Part shown: piece after piece, positions 7,395 to 15,033 of the stretch
Position numbering within the stretch: the stretch's first letter is position 1
Layout: every line of letters starts with the position of its first letter
Source of the DNA: an uncultured Thermoguttaceae bacterium
GTDB taxonomy: Bacteria > Planctomycetota > Planctomycetia > Pirellulales > Thermoguttaceae
Direction of reading: 5' to 3'
DNA: 15,598 nt
NCBI GenBank assembly: GCA_934725735.1
Contig: CAKVCP010000045.1
Span: 1 to 15,598 of the forward strand
Made by a program: the position numbers and the translations under genes
The notes under the pieces: generated by a model
Databases searched by the model: none
What the model saw: the letters and a program-made list of their open reading frames with translations, nothing else
What the model was told of the DNA's origin: nothing

Positions 7395-8927
7395 TTACAG
7401 TGGCGTTTTATGCTTAATCAAACGAACGCTCTCGATTTGCGCTTTCCCTTCTCGGGCGGGGAAGATCAATTTGAGCGATTTCATGGCCCCGGCGTATGCT
7501 TCAATTTTACTCAAGTCGACGCGCAGAACGTCTTTTTGTCCGTCGAAGCGAATAGGCGCGTCTATTGATATTTCAGGCAAACGCGGGTGTTCTTTTTCCT
7601 TTTGACGACGAGCTTCGTTCGAATCTTTAGGACCTTCCGACCATTGGAGGTAGTCGATTGTGTCAGCAGGGGAGAAGGGAATGATTTTTACCGTCAAAAC
7701 GTCGTCAACAGGATTCTTCTTCGAGTAATCGACAAAGGCGCCCGTGATTTCCAGGATCGACGCGTCTTGCGTTTTCCAAAAAGTATCCGGCGAGCAGGCG
7801 ACTGCTTTGAGGTTAGGGAGAAGGTTGATTTTTAGCGCTCCCTGAATCGGAAAACCTTCGTCGGTGGTATTGAGATAGATCCAGTTTTGTCGATCGGTTG
7901 TGAAGACCCATTCAGGGGTAGATTTTAGATCGCGCTTCGCCAGTTCGTAAACAGTCGCGCGTATTTCGTCTAACGAGCCGACGATGAACGTTGTTTGGTA
8001 TGTGCGCTTGATATTCCAGTCGAGAATCGTGACTTCTCTGGGGGCAATATAGCCGGTTGCGCCGCTTTTAGCGCCTAAATTTTGTCCCTTCGCCGCGTCG
8101 CCGCCGTGAAATCCCGCCGACGAACCTAACGAATACGGTTGATAAACGCCGATTCCAACGTTCTGATCGTTGAGGAGAGCACTCCAGCGTTCCGTCGTGT
8201 TATAGGTTAGCCACGGCCATCCCTTACCGTCGTTTTTGTCGACTAAAACCGTCACGGGCGCGTTCTCGAAGGGCTTATCCCCCGTGTAGGAGACGAGTTT
8301 GTACCAGGGCGCGTTCGTGTAGAGCGCCGGAGTTTCTTGATTTCGACCTCGATATTGAGTTTTATCGCTTCGATCGTTGACGATGGTCGCCGTCAGCTCA
8401 AATCCGTTCGAGGTGAGTTTGTATTCACATTCGAAAACACATTCCGCTAAAAGACCGATATTGGGCCAGAGCATGGGGCGCGCTCTTAAAAAGGCCGAAT
8501 CCGCTCCCCTTTGCTCATAGCTAAGAACGCGCGAGCCATAGCCGCCGCAATCCCCCGCTTGAATAGGATTCCATCCCAGACCTGCCCAGCTTGAGGAAGG
8601 TTTTTCGCCGTTGGGACCAATAAAGGGAACGGGGCCCGAATAGTAGGAGAGTTGAATCTGACGCCCCCAATCGTAGCTATTGATCATGTTACCGGAGTTG
8701 TGTTTTTTGTCTTCGAGATAGACGACGGCGCCGCCTATCGCTAAGTTAAATCCGACCTTGAGGCGATCGTTTTCGATGTAGCGCATAGGATCCGCGCCAA
8801 ACTCATAGTACGTTTCTCCTTCAAGGGAAGCGTAGAGGGGTTCATTCGTGGGTTGGCCCAATGTTTGAGTAACCGTCGCCAGACTCAACAGAATAACGAG
8901 AATGGAACGAAAAGCCGCGTCTATCAT
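7395..8927 (-). CDS. Secreted protein of unknown function (YIENDR-type beta-rich family)
   Basis: A 510-residue protein that I cannot assign to a named family. I chose the ATG at 8927 because AAAGGAG (8935-8941) lies 7 nt before it and a signal peptide then starts at once (hydrophobic 8-20, likely cleavage near TLG-Q, residues 24/25). The longer frame from 8984 would overlap the upstream gene. Visible landmarks are YIENDRLKVGFNLAIGGAVV (50-69), DWGRQIQLSYYSGPVPF (86-102), a GLGWNPIQAGDCGGYGSR segment, and an ECVFECEY strand. The phrase 'GGA-V-YLEDK...NMINSYDWGRQ' resembles secreted Bacteroidota/Planctomycetota proteins of mutarotase-like beta-sandwich character; a sugar-related role is only a guess. 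It begins 22 bp after the iron-sulfur dehydrogenase stop, so the two are probably one transcript. Confidence 0.75.
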   Translation of the reverse strand: MIDAAFRSILVILLSLATVTQTLGQPTNEPLYASLEGETYYEFGADPMRYIENDRLKVGFNLAIGGAVVYLEDKKHNSGNMINSYDWGRQIQLSYYSGPVPFIGPNGEKPSSSWAGLGWNPIQAGDCGGYGSRVLSYEQRGADSAFLRARPMLWPNIGLLAECVFECEYKLTSNGFELTATIVNDRSDKTQYRGRNQETPALYTNAPWYKLVSYTGDKPFENAPVTVLVDKNDGKGWPWLTYNTTERWSALLNDQNVGIGVYQPYSLGSSAGFHGGDAAKGQNLGAKSGATGYIAPREVTILDWNIKRTYQTTFIVGSLDEIRATVYELAKRDLKSTPEWVFTTDRQNWIYLNTTDEGFPIQGALKINLLPNLKAVACSPDTFWKTQDASILEITGAFVDYSKKNPVDDVLTVKIIPFSPADTIDYLQWSEGPKDSNEARRQKEKEHPRLPEISIDAPIRFDGQKDVLRVDLSKIEAYAGAMKSLKLIFPAREGKAQIESVRLIKHKTPL

Positions 8928-8934
8928 GAGGTCT

Positions 8935-8941
8935 CTCCTTT
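8935..8941 (-). promoter_or_regulatory. Ribosome binding site fixing the unknown secreted protein start
   Basis: AAAGGAG on the minus strand, 7 nt before the ATG at 8927, inside the gap after the upstream stop at 8950. Confidence 0.75.
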
Positions 8942-8949
8942 GAGGATTA

Positions 8950-11856
8950 TCAGGATTGCGATTTAGGGGTTGTGCAACGATCAACTAAGTAGACGATTGA
9001 TTTGTAAGGGACGCCGCTATTGGTTGCGAGTCCGATTTCACACGTTCTACTCGTCGAGAAGCCCTCGACGACGCCCTTTTCCTCGATTTGAGGGCGCAGT
9101 TTTCTCAACGCGAACGCGTTTACTTCCGGATGGGTGAAGCCCTTGTCCCCGGCAAATCCGCAACATCCGACTTCTTCAGGAACGAGTACTTCCGAGACGC
9201 AGCGTTTCGCGAGTTGAACGAAGAGGGGGTGCAACTTTAGCTTTCGCGTCGAACATGTGGAATGAATGGCGATCTGCTCGTCAAGCGGATGGAAATCAAG
9301 CTTGTCGACGAGATATGTCTCAATGAATTCAATCGGCTCGTACAGCTTTAGAGAAGCGATATTGCAGCGCATGCGATACAAACACGGCGATTGGTCGCAC
9401 AGGATTGGGTATTCTCCGTTATTAGAGGCGATTTGCAGCGCTTTTTCAAGTTCTCGAATTTTCTTTTCCGCAATATCGGGCATGCCCTTGCTTTCCCATA
9501 TCGTGCCGCAACACAGGTTTTCATATTGCGGCGGGAAAACGACCTCGTAGCCGGATTTCTCAAGAAGTCGCACCATTACGTCGACGAGAGGTTCTTCGCC
9601 TTCAGACGCGCCCATCGTTTGATTTATGCAACTGGGGAGATAAACGACTCTATTAACGACCTTCGGGACGTCGGACGAGGACGTCGGCGACGTTTGAAGA
9701 GTCTTTGCGGTCGCGATAAGCTCTTCAACAGGGATAAAGGAGGCGTGAGGGAATTTTTTCGGGTTAATCTTGTACGCGCGAGGGAGGGAAGGCGTCCATA
9801 GAGGGAGCCCGCAAGAATGTAATATTTTTCCAATGAGCGTCGTTCCCTTTGAACCGAGAACAGCTCGCCCCAAACGCGCAAGGGAGAGGACGGGGCGCAA
9901 CCCCGATTTCATAAAGGAGAGACGTCTTGCTGAAAAGTCTCCGATTTTCCACGCAAGGCTTCCCGTCGGCGCCTTTTCTTCGCGCAGCACATGGGTCAAA
10001 TCCCCTACGTTGATCCCCATGGGGCATGAGGTTGAACAGAGCCCGTCCCCCGCGCATGTCTCTTCGCCGGGAACGCGATACGCGTCTAACAGTTCCTTTA
10101 AGAGACGCTGGTTCGCGCCGGAGTTTTGCAGTCGCGCTATTTCTCGACGGATAACGATGCGTTGACGAGAGGAAAGGGCGTGTCCGTAGGTAAGACAGTT
10201 AGGTTCGCAAAAACCGCACTCGATGCATTTATCCACGAGCGGATTCGTTTTCGTCAGCTCTTTAAAATCCTTGATGTAACATTCTGGATCCGGATTAAAA
10301 ATGACTCCAGGGTTGAGAATATTGTTGGGATCATAAAGCTTTTTGATTCGCCGCATGACGTCGAACGCCTTCGCGCCCCATTCCCTCTCGACAAAAGGCG
10401 CCATGTTGCGTCCTGTGCCATGTTCCGCCTTCAAGGAACCATGATATTTGTCGACAACCAGAGAGACGACGTCTTCCATCAGATTTCGATAGCGTTCGAC
10501 TTGTTCCTTCGAATCAAAACGTTGATTCAAGACAAAATGGAAGTTCCCTTCAAGCGCATGTCCATAGATAACGCCGTCCGTATATCCGTGTTTGGCAATG
10601 ATTTTTTGAAGTTCGACCGTCGCGTCTGGTAAAGACTCTAGAGGGAACGCGACGTCTTCGATGAGAGACGTCGACCCCGGTTCGCGCAGCGCTCCGACCG
10701 TGGGGAAGACGCCTGAACGCATCGCCCACCATGCGCTGTAGATTTTGGGATCCTCGGTGAATTCAACAGGAAAGAGTAGGGGAAAACCTTCGAGAGACGC
10801 CGTTATCTGTTGGATCTGAGCGGCGAGTTCTTCCTCCGAATCCGATTTCGTTTCTAGAAGAATTGACGCCGCGTCGTCGCCAAGGGTTTTGACAAAATCG
10901 GGGGTTCCTTCGGCGTTTTCCACCGAACGCAACGCGACTCTGTCGAGAATTTCCGCGCTGACCACCGGTTGTTTTTTGAGAATTTGAACCGCTCTACAAG
11001 CGTCGAAGAGCGAATTGACGTAAAGCATGGCGCTTGCGCAACGTCGCGGTATTTTTTCGTTGCGCGTAGTGATTTCTGAAAGGAACGCTAACGTTCCCTC
11101 CGAACCGACGATCAACCTCGAGATTATTTCAAAAGGATCGTCGTACGCGATTAAGGGGCGAATATTTAGCCCCGTAACGTTCTTGATTCGATACTTTCGC
11201 TCCAGAAGTTCCACCAGTTCTGGATCGGAACGGACTTCGTCGCGAAGCGCCTCTATTCCCTTGACGAATTCGGGACGCTTGGCAAGAAAATCTTTCTTCG
11301 AGTTTTCATCTCCGACGTCGAGGACGTCCCCGTTGGCGAAAACAATCCTTGCCGATTCCATGACGCGCTCGCTATTGGCGTGCACGCCGCAATTCATTCC
11401 CGAGGCGTTGTTAGCGACAATCCCGCCGACACGAGCGGCGTTGATCGACGCCGGATCAGGAGGAAATTTGTACCCGTATTTTCCTAGAATTTGATTGACC
11501 CGTCCCCCAAGTATCCCCGGCTGAAGACGAATTCGCCGCCCATTTTCAAGGACTTGATACCGTTCCCATTTTTGTCCAACGACGACCAAAACGGAGGTTG
11601 TCGACGCTTGTCCCGAAAGACTCGTTCCGCTTGCGCGAAACGTGACGGGAATGGAACTTTCGTCGGCTATTTTGAGTAGTTTTGAGATTTCTTCTTCATT
11701 TTCGGGAAAAACGACGATTTGCGGCGTTTGATGATAAAAACTCGCGTCGGCGCCCCAAGCAAGGGTTTTCATTGGGTCGGTGAAAAGGCGCTTGCTTGGA
11801 ATGAAGGCGTGGAGTTTCTGATAAAATGCAGCGAATTTTGGATCTTGAAATTTCAT
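8950..11856 (-). CDS. FAD-binding and 4Fe-4S 2-hydroxyacid dehydrogenase (GlcD-GlcF fusion, YdiJ/D-lactate dehydrogenase type)
   Basis: A 968-residue fusion, close to the usual length of the YdiJ-like family (about 950-1020). Residues about 40-260 are the FAD_binding_4 (PCMH-type) domain, with RASGTSLSGQA (74-84) and GGIVANNASGMNCG. Residues about 270-520 are the FAD-oxidase C domain, with GHALEGNFHF (432-441), HGTGR (479-483) and DP..ILNPGV. A ferredoxin-like part follows: C544-x2-C547-x2-C550-x3-C554 and C601-x5-C607-x3-C611-P. Two CCG domains end the protein (C743...CCG 782-784 and C868...CCG 898-900), as in GlcF/GlpC and heterodisulfide reductase-like subunits. Family members oxidise D-lactate, glycolate or D-2-hydroxyglutarate and pass electrons to a quinone or carrier; the substrate here cannot be chosen from sequence. 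No membrane helices are evident. GGAG lies 7 nt before the ATG. Confidence 0.92.
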   Translation of the reverse strand: MKFQDPKFAAFYQKLHAFIPSKRLFTDPMKTLAWGADASFYHQTPQIVVFPENEEEISKLLKIADESSIPVTFRASGTSLSGQASTTSVLVVVGQKWERYQVLENGRRIRLQPGILGGRVNQILGKYGYKFPPDPASINAARVGGIVANNASGMNCGVHANSERVMESARIVFANGDVLDVGDENSKKDFLAKRPEFVKGIEALRDEVRSDPELVELLERKYRIKNVTGLNIRPLIAYDDPFEIISRLIVGSEGTLAFLSEITTRNEKIPRRCASAMLYVNSLFDACRAVQILKKQPVVSAEILDRVALRSVENAEGTPDFVKTLGDDAASILLETKSDSEEELAAQIQQITASLEGFPLLFPVEFTEDPKIYSAWWAMRSGVFPTVGALREPGSTSLIEDVAFPLESLPDATVELQKIIAKHGYTDGVIYGHALEGNFHFVLNQRFDSKEQVERYRNLMEDVVSLVVDKYHGSLKAEHGTGRNMAPFVEREWGAKAFDVMRRIKKLYDPNNILNPGVIFNPDPECYIKDFKELTKTNPLVDKCIECGFCEPNCLTYGHALSSRQRIVIRREIARLQNSGANQRLLKELLDAYRVPGEETCAGDGLCSTSCPMGINVGDLTHVLREEKAPTGSLAWKIGDFSARRLSFMKSGLRPVLSLARLGRAVLGSKGTTLIGKILHSCGLPLWTPSLPRAYKINPKKFPHASFIPVEELIATAKTLQTSPTSSSDVPKVVNRVVYLPSCINQTMGASEGEEPLVDVMVRLLEKSGYEVVFPPQYENLCCGTIWESKGMPDIAEKKIRELEKALQIASNNGEYPILCDQSPCLYRMRCNIASLKLYEPIEFIETYLVDKLDFHPLDEQIAIHSTCSTRKLKLHPLFVQLAKRCVSEVLVPEEVGCCGFAGDKGFTHPEVNAFALRKLRPQIEEKGVVEGFSTSRTCEIGLATNSGVPYKSIVYLVDRCTTPKSQS

Positions 11857-11896
11857 AAGAGACTCCAGAAGGTCGAGGAATAGAGAGTAGGAGGGG

Positions 11897-11927
11897 AAAA
11901 AGAGCCGACGCAGTCGCCCCGGCTCTT
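11897..11927 (-). terminator. Rho-independent terminator after the chorismatase-like gene
   Basis: On the minus strand, AAGAGCCG (11920-11927), a 12-nt loop, CGGCTCTT (11900-11907), then a T-run to 11897. It is 34 bp after the stop at 11962 and only 40 bp before the next start codon at 11856. Confidence 0.85.
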
Positions 11928-11961
11928 CTATTAGAGAATCACTTAGAAGGTTGGGGGACGA

Positions 11962-13224
11962 TTACTTCTCAGAGAGTCGGCATGAAACGACGCCTTCAAT
12001 TTCAACGAGCAGGTCGTCGCGACAGACGTCCGCGTAGGTGTAGAGAATCGGAACTTCGGGAAGTCTTTGTTCGCAGATAGAACGAACGACGCTCATATCT
12101 TTTTGATTTTTGACGTAGACCCTAGCGACGGCAAGGTCGGTGAGATCGGCGGCAAAACCGTCTAGACCATGATTCTGAAGGTTGGTTTCGGAGATTAAAG
12201 CGGCGATATTGTCCAGGGTTTGATTTGTTTGCGCGGCGGGATCTCCCTGGAAGACCGTTTCCTGATTGACAATGCTAGCGGTTCCGGAAACATAGACGGC
12301 GGTTCTTTCGTTAAAACTTACCGCCATAGCGCGCGCAAATTTGGGACTTTTAGGACTGTAGAAGGAAGCGTAGTCGAACGCCGAGGTTTGATTGGGATTC
12401 TCTAAGGGAATGAGACGGACGTCGTCGCGATCTGTTTTGAGAGCAATGCAACTCATTGTTATGTCGACGTCGTCGGCGCCGATTCCCGTGCTCGCGGGGT
12501 AGACAACTCTTCCCTTTAGAGGTTCGGGAAGTCTTTCTTCCAAAAATCGAACGCCGTAGAAGAAGTCGGAACGCGCGCGGTTAAGCTCTTTATAACGCTG
12601 AGTTTCTCCCTCCTCGAGAACGATGTGTCCTTGGTATATCCAGGTTCTAAAGACATGTGGAAGGAGGAAGCCGTTTCCTTCAAGTTCCGCGCGCATTTTA
12701 GTGAAAGCGTCAAAAGAACGCTCGTAGGCTCCAATCGGCGAGTCGCCAGGAGTAAATCCGCCAAAAAAGCCAATCTCTACGCCGTCATATTCGAGCAGGG
12801 AGGCGCGCTCTCCCCCTTCATAGACGCTGATAGGCATGGAGTTTTCAGACGTCGGGGAGGAGTTGACAGCCGTTGCCAAGACGAGTATGTCGTACTGGTT
12901 GTCGCACGGCTTTTGCGGTATATAAGTCGTCGCAGGAATGAGGGAGTCTTCCCAAACTTTGTTCATAACGGCGCGAACCAGCTCTTTGTCCCCAATTTCG
13001 CGAAGAAAAATCTCTAATTGAACGACGCAGTCAATATCCTGCTCGACAAGAGCATTTTGAAGATTCTCAAACGCTGAAAATATCTGAGCGCGCGTATCAC
13101 CGGAAACAGTCGGCGTTGCGAGGCCGTAAAAATAATCGACTCCGTTTTTGTCAACAATCGAATATGAGCAGCCGTCGACTTGACCGCGTCTTAACGTTTC
13201 GTTTCCTTTGCGTTGATAAGGCAT
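11962..13224 (-). CDS. FkbO/Hyg5 (chorismatase)-like protein with extra N-terminal RidA-like domain
   Basis: A 420-residue protein. Residues about 140-415 match the chorismatase FkbO/Hyg5/XanB2 pattern: RTWIYQGH (193-200), RYKELNRARSDFF (210-222), PASTGIG (243-249), ENPNQTSAFDYASFYSPKSP (275-294), SGTASIVNQET (313-323), GDPAAQTNQTLDNI (327-340), and CRDDLLVEIEG (401-411). Known members hydrolyse or rearrange chorismate to dihydroxycyclohexadienoate or hydroxybenzoates, and the core is built of RidA/YjgF-like folds. Residues about 30-120 look like another RidA-type unit (FSAFENLQNALVEQDID, then IPATTYIPQKPCD). FkbO-type proteins are nearer 340 residues, so this one is longer at the N-terminus. 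No signal peptide, so cytoplasmic. AGGAG precedes the ATG by about 10 nt. It appears monocistronic, with its own promoter and terminator. Aromatic product formation is inferred. Confidence 0.78.
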   Translation of the reverse strand: MPYQRKGNETLRRGQVDGCSYSIVDKNGVDYFYGLATPTVSGDTRAQIFSAFENLQNALVEQDIDCVVQLEIFLREIGDKELVRAVMNKVWEDSLIPATTYIPQKPCDNQYDILVLATAVNSSPTSENSMPISVYEGGERASLLEYDGVEIGFFGGFTPGDSPIGAYERSFDAFTKMRAELEGNGFLLPHVFRTWIYQGHIVLEEGETQRYKELNRARSDFFYGVRFLEERLPEPLKGRVVYPASTGIGADDVDITMSCIALKTDRDDVRLIPLENPNQTSAFDYASFYSPKSPKFARAMAVSFNERTAVYVSGTASIVNQETVFQGDPAAQTNQTLDNIAALISETNLQNHGLDGFAADLTDLAVARVYVKNQKDMSVVRSICEQRLPEVPILYTYADVCRDDLLVEIEGVVSCRLSEK

Positions 13225-13294
13225 GTTGGGAGGCTCCTATAATCTGAATCCGCCGACGCGCTGGACGCCAGACTTTGATAAAAACTCAACGTCC

Positions 13295-13323
13295 ATTCTA
13301 TACCAAAGGACGCGGGTTTTCAA
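13295..13323 (-). promoter_or_regulatory. Candidate sigma70 promoter for the chorismatase-like gene
   Basis: On the minus strand, TTGAAA (13318-13323), a 17-nt spacer, then TAGAAT (13295-13300). One mismatch to consensus in each box. The implied leader is about 60 nt. Confidence 0.6.
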
Positions 13324-13434
13324 ACTCTATCTGCTTATTTCTAGGTATTTTTCTCGATTTCATGAGAATAGTTGTACGAAAAACATCGTTCGATTTTTTA
13401 AGGAAAAGTATTTTTCCCTTTTCATAGAAATGTA

Positions 13435-13542
13435 TTAGGCGCGAAAGATCTTTTTCAACCCATACGCAGTGTTTGAAAATGAAATATCGATTCTATCGCC
13501 GACTTCAATAGGAGTAATGATAAAGTCCAAGGTTCCGGCTAG
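13435..13542 (-). pseudogene. Possible C-terminal gene remnant, unidentified
   Basis: On the minus strand a 35-codon open stretch follows two consecutive stop codons (TAG TAA) and reads LAGTLDFIITPIEVGDRI and then DISFSNTAYGLKKIFRA before TAA at 13435. The composition looks protein-like (alternating hydrophobic residues, Gly-Asp turn) but there is no ATG and no good ribosome site. It may be the 3' end of a lost gene or chance. I do not recognise the family. Confidence 0.25.
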
Positions 13543-13559
13543 TTACTAAGATTTCAATG

Positions 13560-13640
13560 AATCGATTAACGCTTAGAGACCTGATCGCTACGCCGAGTCT
13601 TGCGGCGACCATCCTTTTCACGTTCAATCTTACGAGAATC
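13560..13640 (-). pseudogene. Diverged partial copy of the 3' end of rpsI
   Basis: On the minus strand this segment encodes 24 residues that match the S9 C-terminal tail (DSRK to SKR plus the stop codon) with 18 of 24 identical. Over 81 bp it matches 13752-13832 of rpsI at 71 positions by my count. The last 20 bp are identical in both copies (AATCGATTAACGCTTAGAGA at 13560-13579 and 13752-13771), at a spacing of 192 bp. The copy reads DQVSKR where real S9 has TQFSKR, so a residue of the conserved QFSKR end is altered; this fits a non-functional fragment. It lies beyond the rpsI terminator. A frame from ATG 13706 would read through it (46 residues), but lacks a ribosome site. Confidence 0.8.
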
Positions 13641-13669
13641 AACAAGGGAAGTAATAAGGTTTCGCCAAT

Positions 13670-13698
13670 AAAAAACGGGCTCCAAAGCGAAGCCCGTT
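13670..13698 (-). terminator. Rho-independent terminator of the rplM-rpsI operon
   Basis: On the minus strand, AACGGGCT (13691-13698), 9-nt loop, AGCCCGTT (13674-13681), running into T6 (13670-13675). Perfect 8-bp stem, 60 bp after the rpsI stop. Confidence 0.92.
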
Positions 13699-13757
13699 GA
13701 TATCATGAAAGAGAAAGCCTGAGAAGTAGCAATTCTCGAAAAATCTGCGTCAATCGA

Positions 13758-14183
13758 TTAACGCTTAGAGAACTGCGTGCTACGACGAGCCTTGCGGCGA
13801 CCATACTTTTTACGTTCAACCTTACGAGAGTCACGAGTGAGCAAGCTTTTTTCGCGGAGAACGGATTCACATTCGGGATCAAATTCTTTAAGGGCGCGCG
13901 CGATACCCATTTTGCAAGCGTCGGCCTGACCGGTGACGCCGCCGCCGTAGACGGTAATAACGACGTCGACAGCTTCGCGCTTTTCAGTCGCAAGGAGAGG
14001 CGCTAAAACAGAATTTCGCTGCTGGACGGAGCGGAAGAATTCTTCGAACTCACGGTTGTTGACGCTAATACGACCTTGGCCTGGACGGACGCGAACGCGC
14101 GCGACAGCCGTCTTACGACGACCCGTGCCAAGTTTGTCATTCTTACCGTTGCCTTCAATAACGTAGTTGCCACGTTTAATCAT
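13758..14183 (-). CDS. rpsI: 30S ribosomal protein S9
   Basis: A 141-residue S9, slightly longer than the usual 130 because of an N-terminal extension (MIKRGNYVIEGNGKNDK). Diagnostic segments are LGTGRRKTAVARVRVRPGQG, ISVNNREFEEFF, TVYGGGVTGQADACKMGIARAL and the basic tail KKYGRRKARRSTQFSKR, whose last residues reach the P-site tRNA in known ribosomes. It follows rplM by 41 bp, the near-universal L13-S9 pairing. AAGGA lies about 11 nt before the ATG. A diverged copy of its last 24 codons lies 192 bp further on, past the operon terminator. Confidence 0.97.
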   Translation of the reverse strand: MIKRGNYVIEGNGKNDKLGTGRRKTAVARVRVRPGQGRISVNNREFEEFFRSVQQRNSVLAPLLATEKREAVDVVITVYGGGVTGQADACKMGIARALKEFDPECESVLREKSLLTRDSRKVERKKYGRRKARRSTQFSKR

Positions 14184-14224
14184 TGTATATGTATTCCTTC
14201 AAAGTAAGCTTGGCTTGATTCTGA

Positions 14225-14686
14225 TCACTTTTGGGCCAATTCGATGACTTCAGGTTGCTGCGCCTGATGCGTGTGTTGCTGATCAGAAGTATAGATCTTC
14301 ATTTTCGCGAGCATCTTAACGGCAAGCTTATTCTTTGGCAGCATACGACGAACAGCTTCGTGAATAATGAGTTCAGGACGACGTTCGAGGCGTTCTCCAG
14401 CCGTTTCACTGCGGAGTCCAGGATAACCGGTCGTCCAAGTGTAACGCTTGTTGTCCCATTTACGACCAGTGAACTTGACTTTGTCGGCGTTGAGAACGAT
14501 GACGTAATCGCCCGTGTCAACGTGAGGCGTATAGGTGGGACGATGTTTTCCCATGAGGATCATGGCGATATCGCTAGCAAGACGACCAACAACTTTGTCG
14601 GTCGCGTCGACGACGTACCATTTCTGTTCAACGTCGCCGGGTTTGGCCATGAACGTCTTGTGCGTCTTTGTGAATTTATTTTCCAT
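14225..14686 (-). CDS. rplM: 50S ribosomal protein L13
   Basis: A 153-residue L13. I chose the ATG at 14686 because it has AAAGG (14695-14699) 8 nt upstream and gives MENKFTKTHKTFMAKPGDVEQ, close to normal L13 length. The frame stays open to an ATG at 14830 but the extra 48 residues do not resemble L13. Family segments are KWYVVDATDKVVGRLASDIA, LMGKHRPTYTPHVDTGDYVI, NADKVKFTGRKWDNKRY, TTGYPGGLRS-like (here TTGYPGLRSE) and the RRMLPKNKLAVKMLAKMKIY block. L13 is an early-assembling 23S rRNA-binding protein. It is first in the operon with rpsI and has a long structured leader upstream, which suggests autoregulation. Confidence 0.97.
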   Translation of the reverse strand: MENKFTKTHKTFMAKPGDVEQKWYVVDATDKVVGRLASDIAMILMGKHRPTYTPHVDTGDYVIVLNADKVKFTGRKWDNKRYTWTTGYPGLRSETAGERLERRPELIIHEAVRRMLPKNKLAVKMLAKMKIYTSDQQHTHQAQQPEVIELAQK

Positions 14687-15033
14687 CACGACAACCTTTA
14701 ATAACTTATTTTCTTTACTCGAAAGGGCCCGACCACACGACCAAGTCCAGACGATAGGGAAGTACGGAATTCGTTTAAAGAGAAGAAATCGCTTTGTCGT
14801 TTCCTCTGGGTTTAAACGAAATAACGACAAAAACGCAAGGAGAAGACGTCTCCCTTTTACGAACAGGTTGAAACAAGAACCAACCTATCGGCCAGGTTCG
14901 AAAGAGTCGAACTAGCGAATTGTCGTCTTGAAAAGCCGTTTATCACAACGACCTCGGCTGCAAAAAGCCGACAAGGAGAAGGTTCATAACGCTTGAGCCT
15001 ACTGAAACTTTTCCATTCAAGGTTTGGAAGACA
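14687..15033 (-). promoter_or_regulatory. Hairpin-rich leader of rplM-rpsI (candidate r-protein leader)
   Basis: About 340 nt between the candidate promoter and the rplM ATG with no convincing gene. On the minus strand I see TCGGCT(TTTTGC)AGCCGA at 14954-14971, TTCGA(CTCTT)TCGAA near 14898-14912, and competing pairings AACCT(GGCCGAT)AGGTT and GAACC(13 nt)GGTTC near 14878-14900. The last two cannot form together. Ribosomal operons are often autoregulated through such leaders; an actual role here is inferred. It does not match an L13 leader motif that I can verify by eye. Confidence 0.4.

Larger units (their letters stand above)
13560..13771. repeat. Direct repeat pair flanking the rpsI terminator region
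   Basis: The 20-bp perfect repeat lies at 13560-13579 and 13752-13771. It covers the last codons and stop of rpsI and a few bases beyond. The arrangement (intact gene end, spacer, partial diverged gene end) resembles what an integrative element leaves when it has used a gene's 3' end as attachment site and then been lost, but a simple local duplication fits too. Confidence 0.6.

Noticed and set aside
9391..10632. Several plus-strand frames of 130-170 codons
   Set aside because: All are antisense to the GlcD-GlcF-type dehydrogenase, which has continuous FAD and cysteine motifs on the minus strand.
13400..13420. AT-rich hairpin AAGGAAAA/TTTTCCCTT that looks like a plus-strand terminator
   Set aside because: No plus-strand gene ends here, the stem is mostly A-T, and on the minus strand it is followed by A, not T.
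14687..14830. N-terminal extension of L13 to an ATG at 14830
   Set aside because: The extra 48 residues do not resemble L13, and a good ribosome site precedes the internal ATG at 14686.
14890..14915. tRNA-like GGTTCGAA sequence
   Set aside because: Only a T-arm-like string and a small TTCGA/TCGAA hairpin are present; there is no acceptor stem, D-arm or anticodon arm around it.
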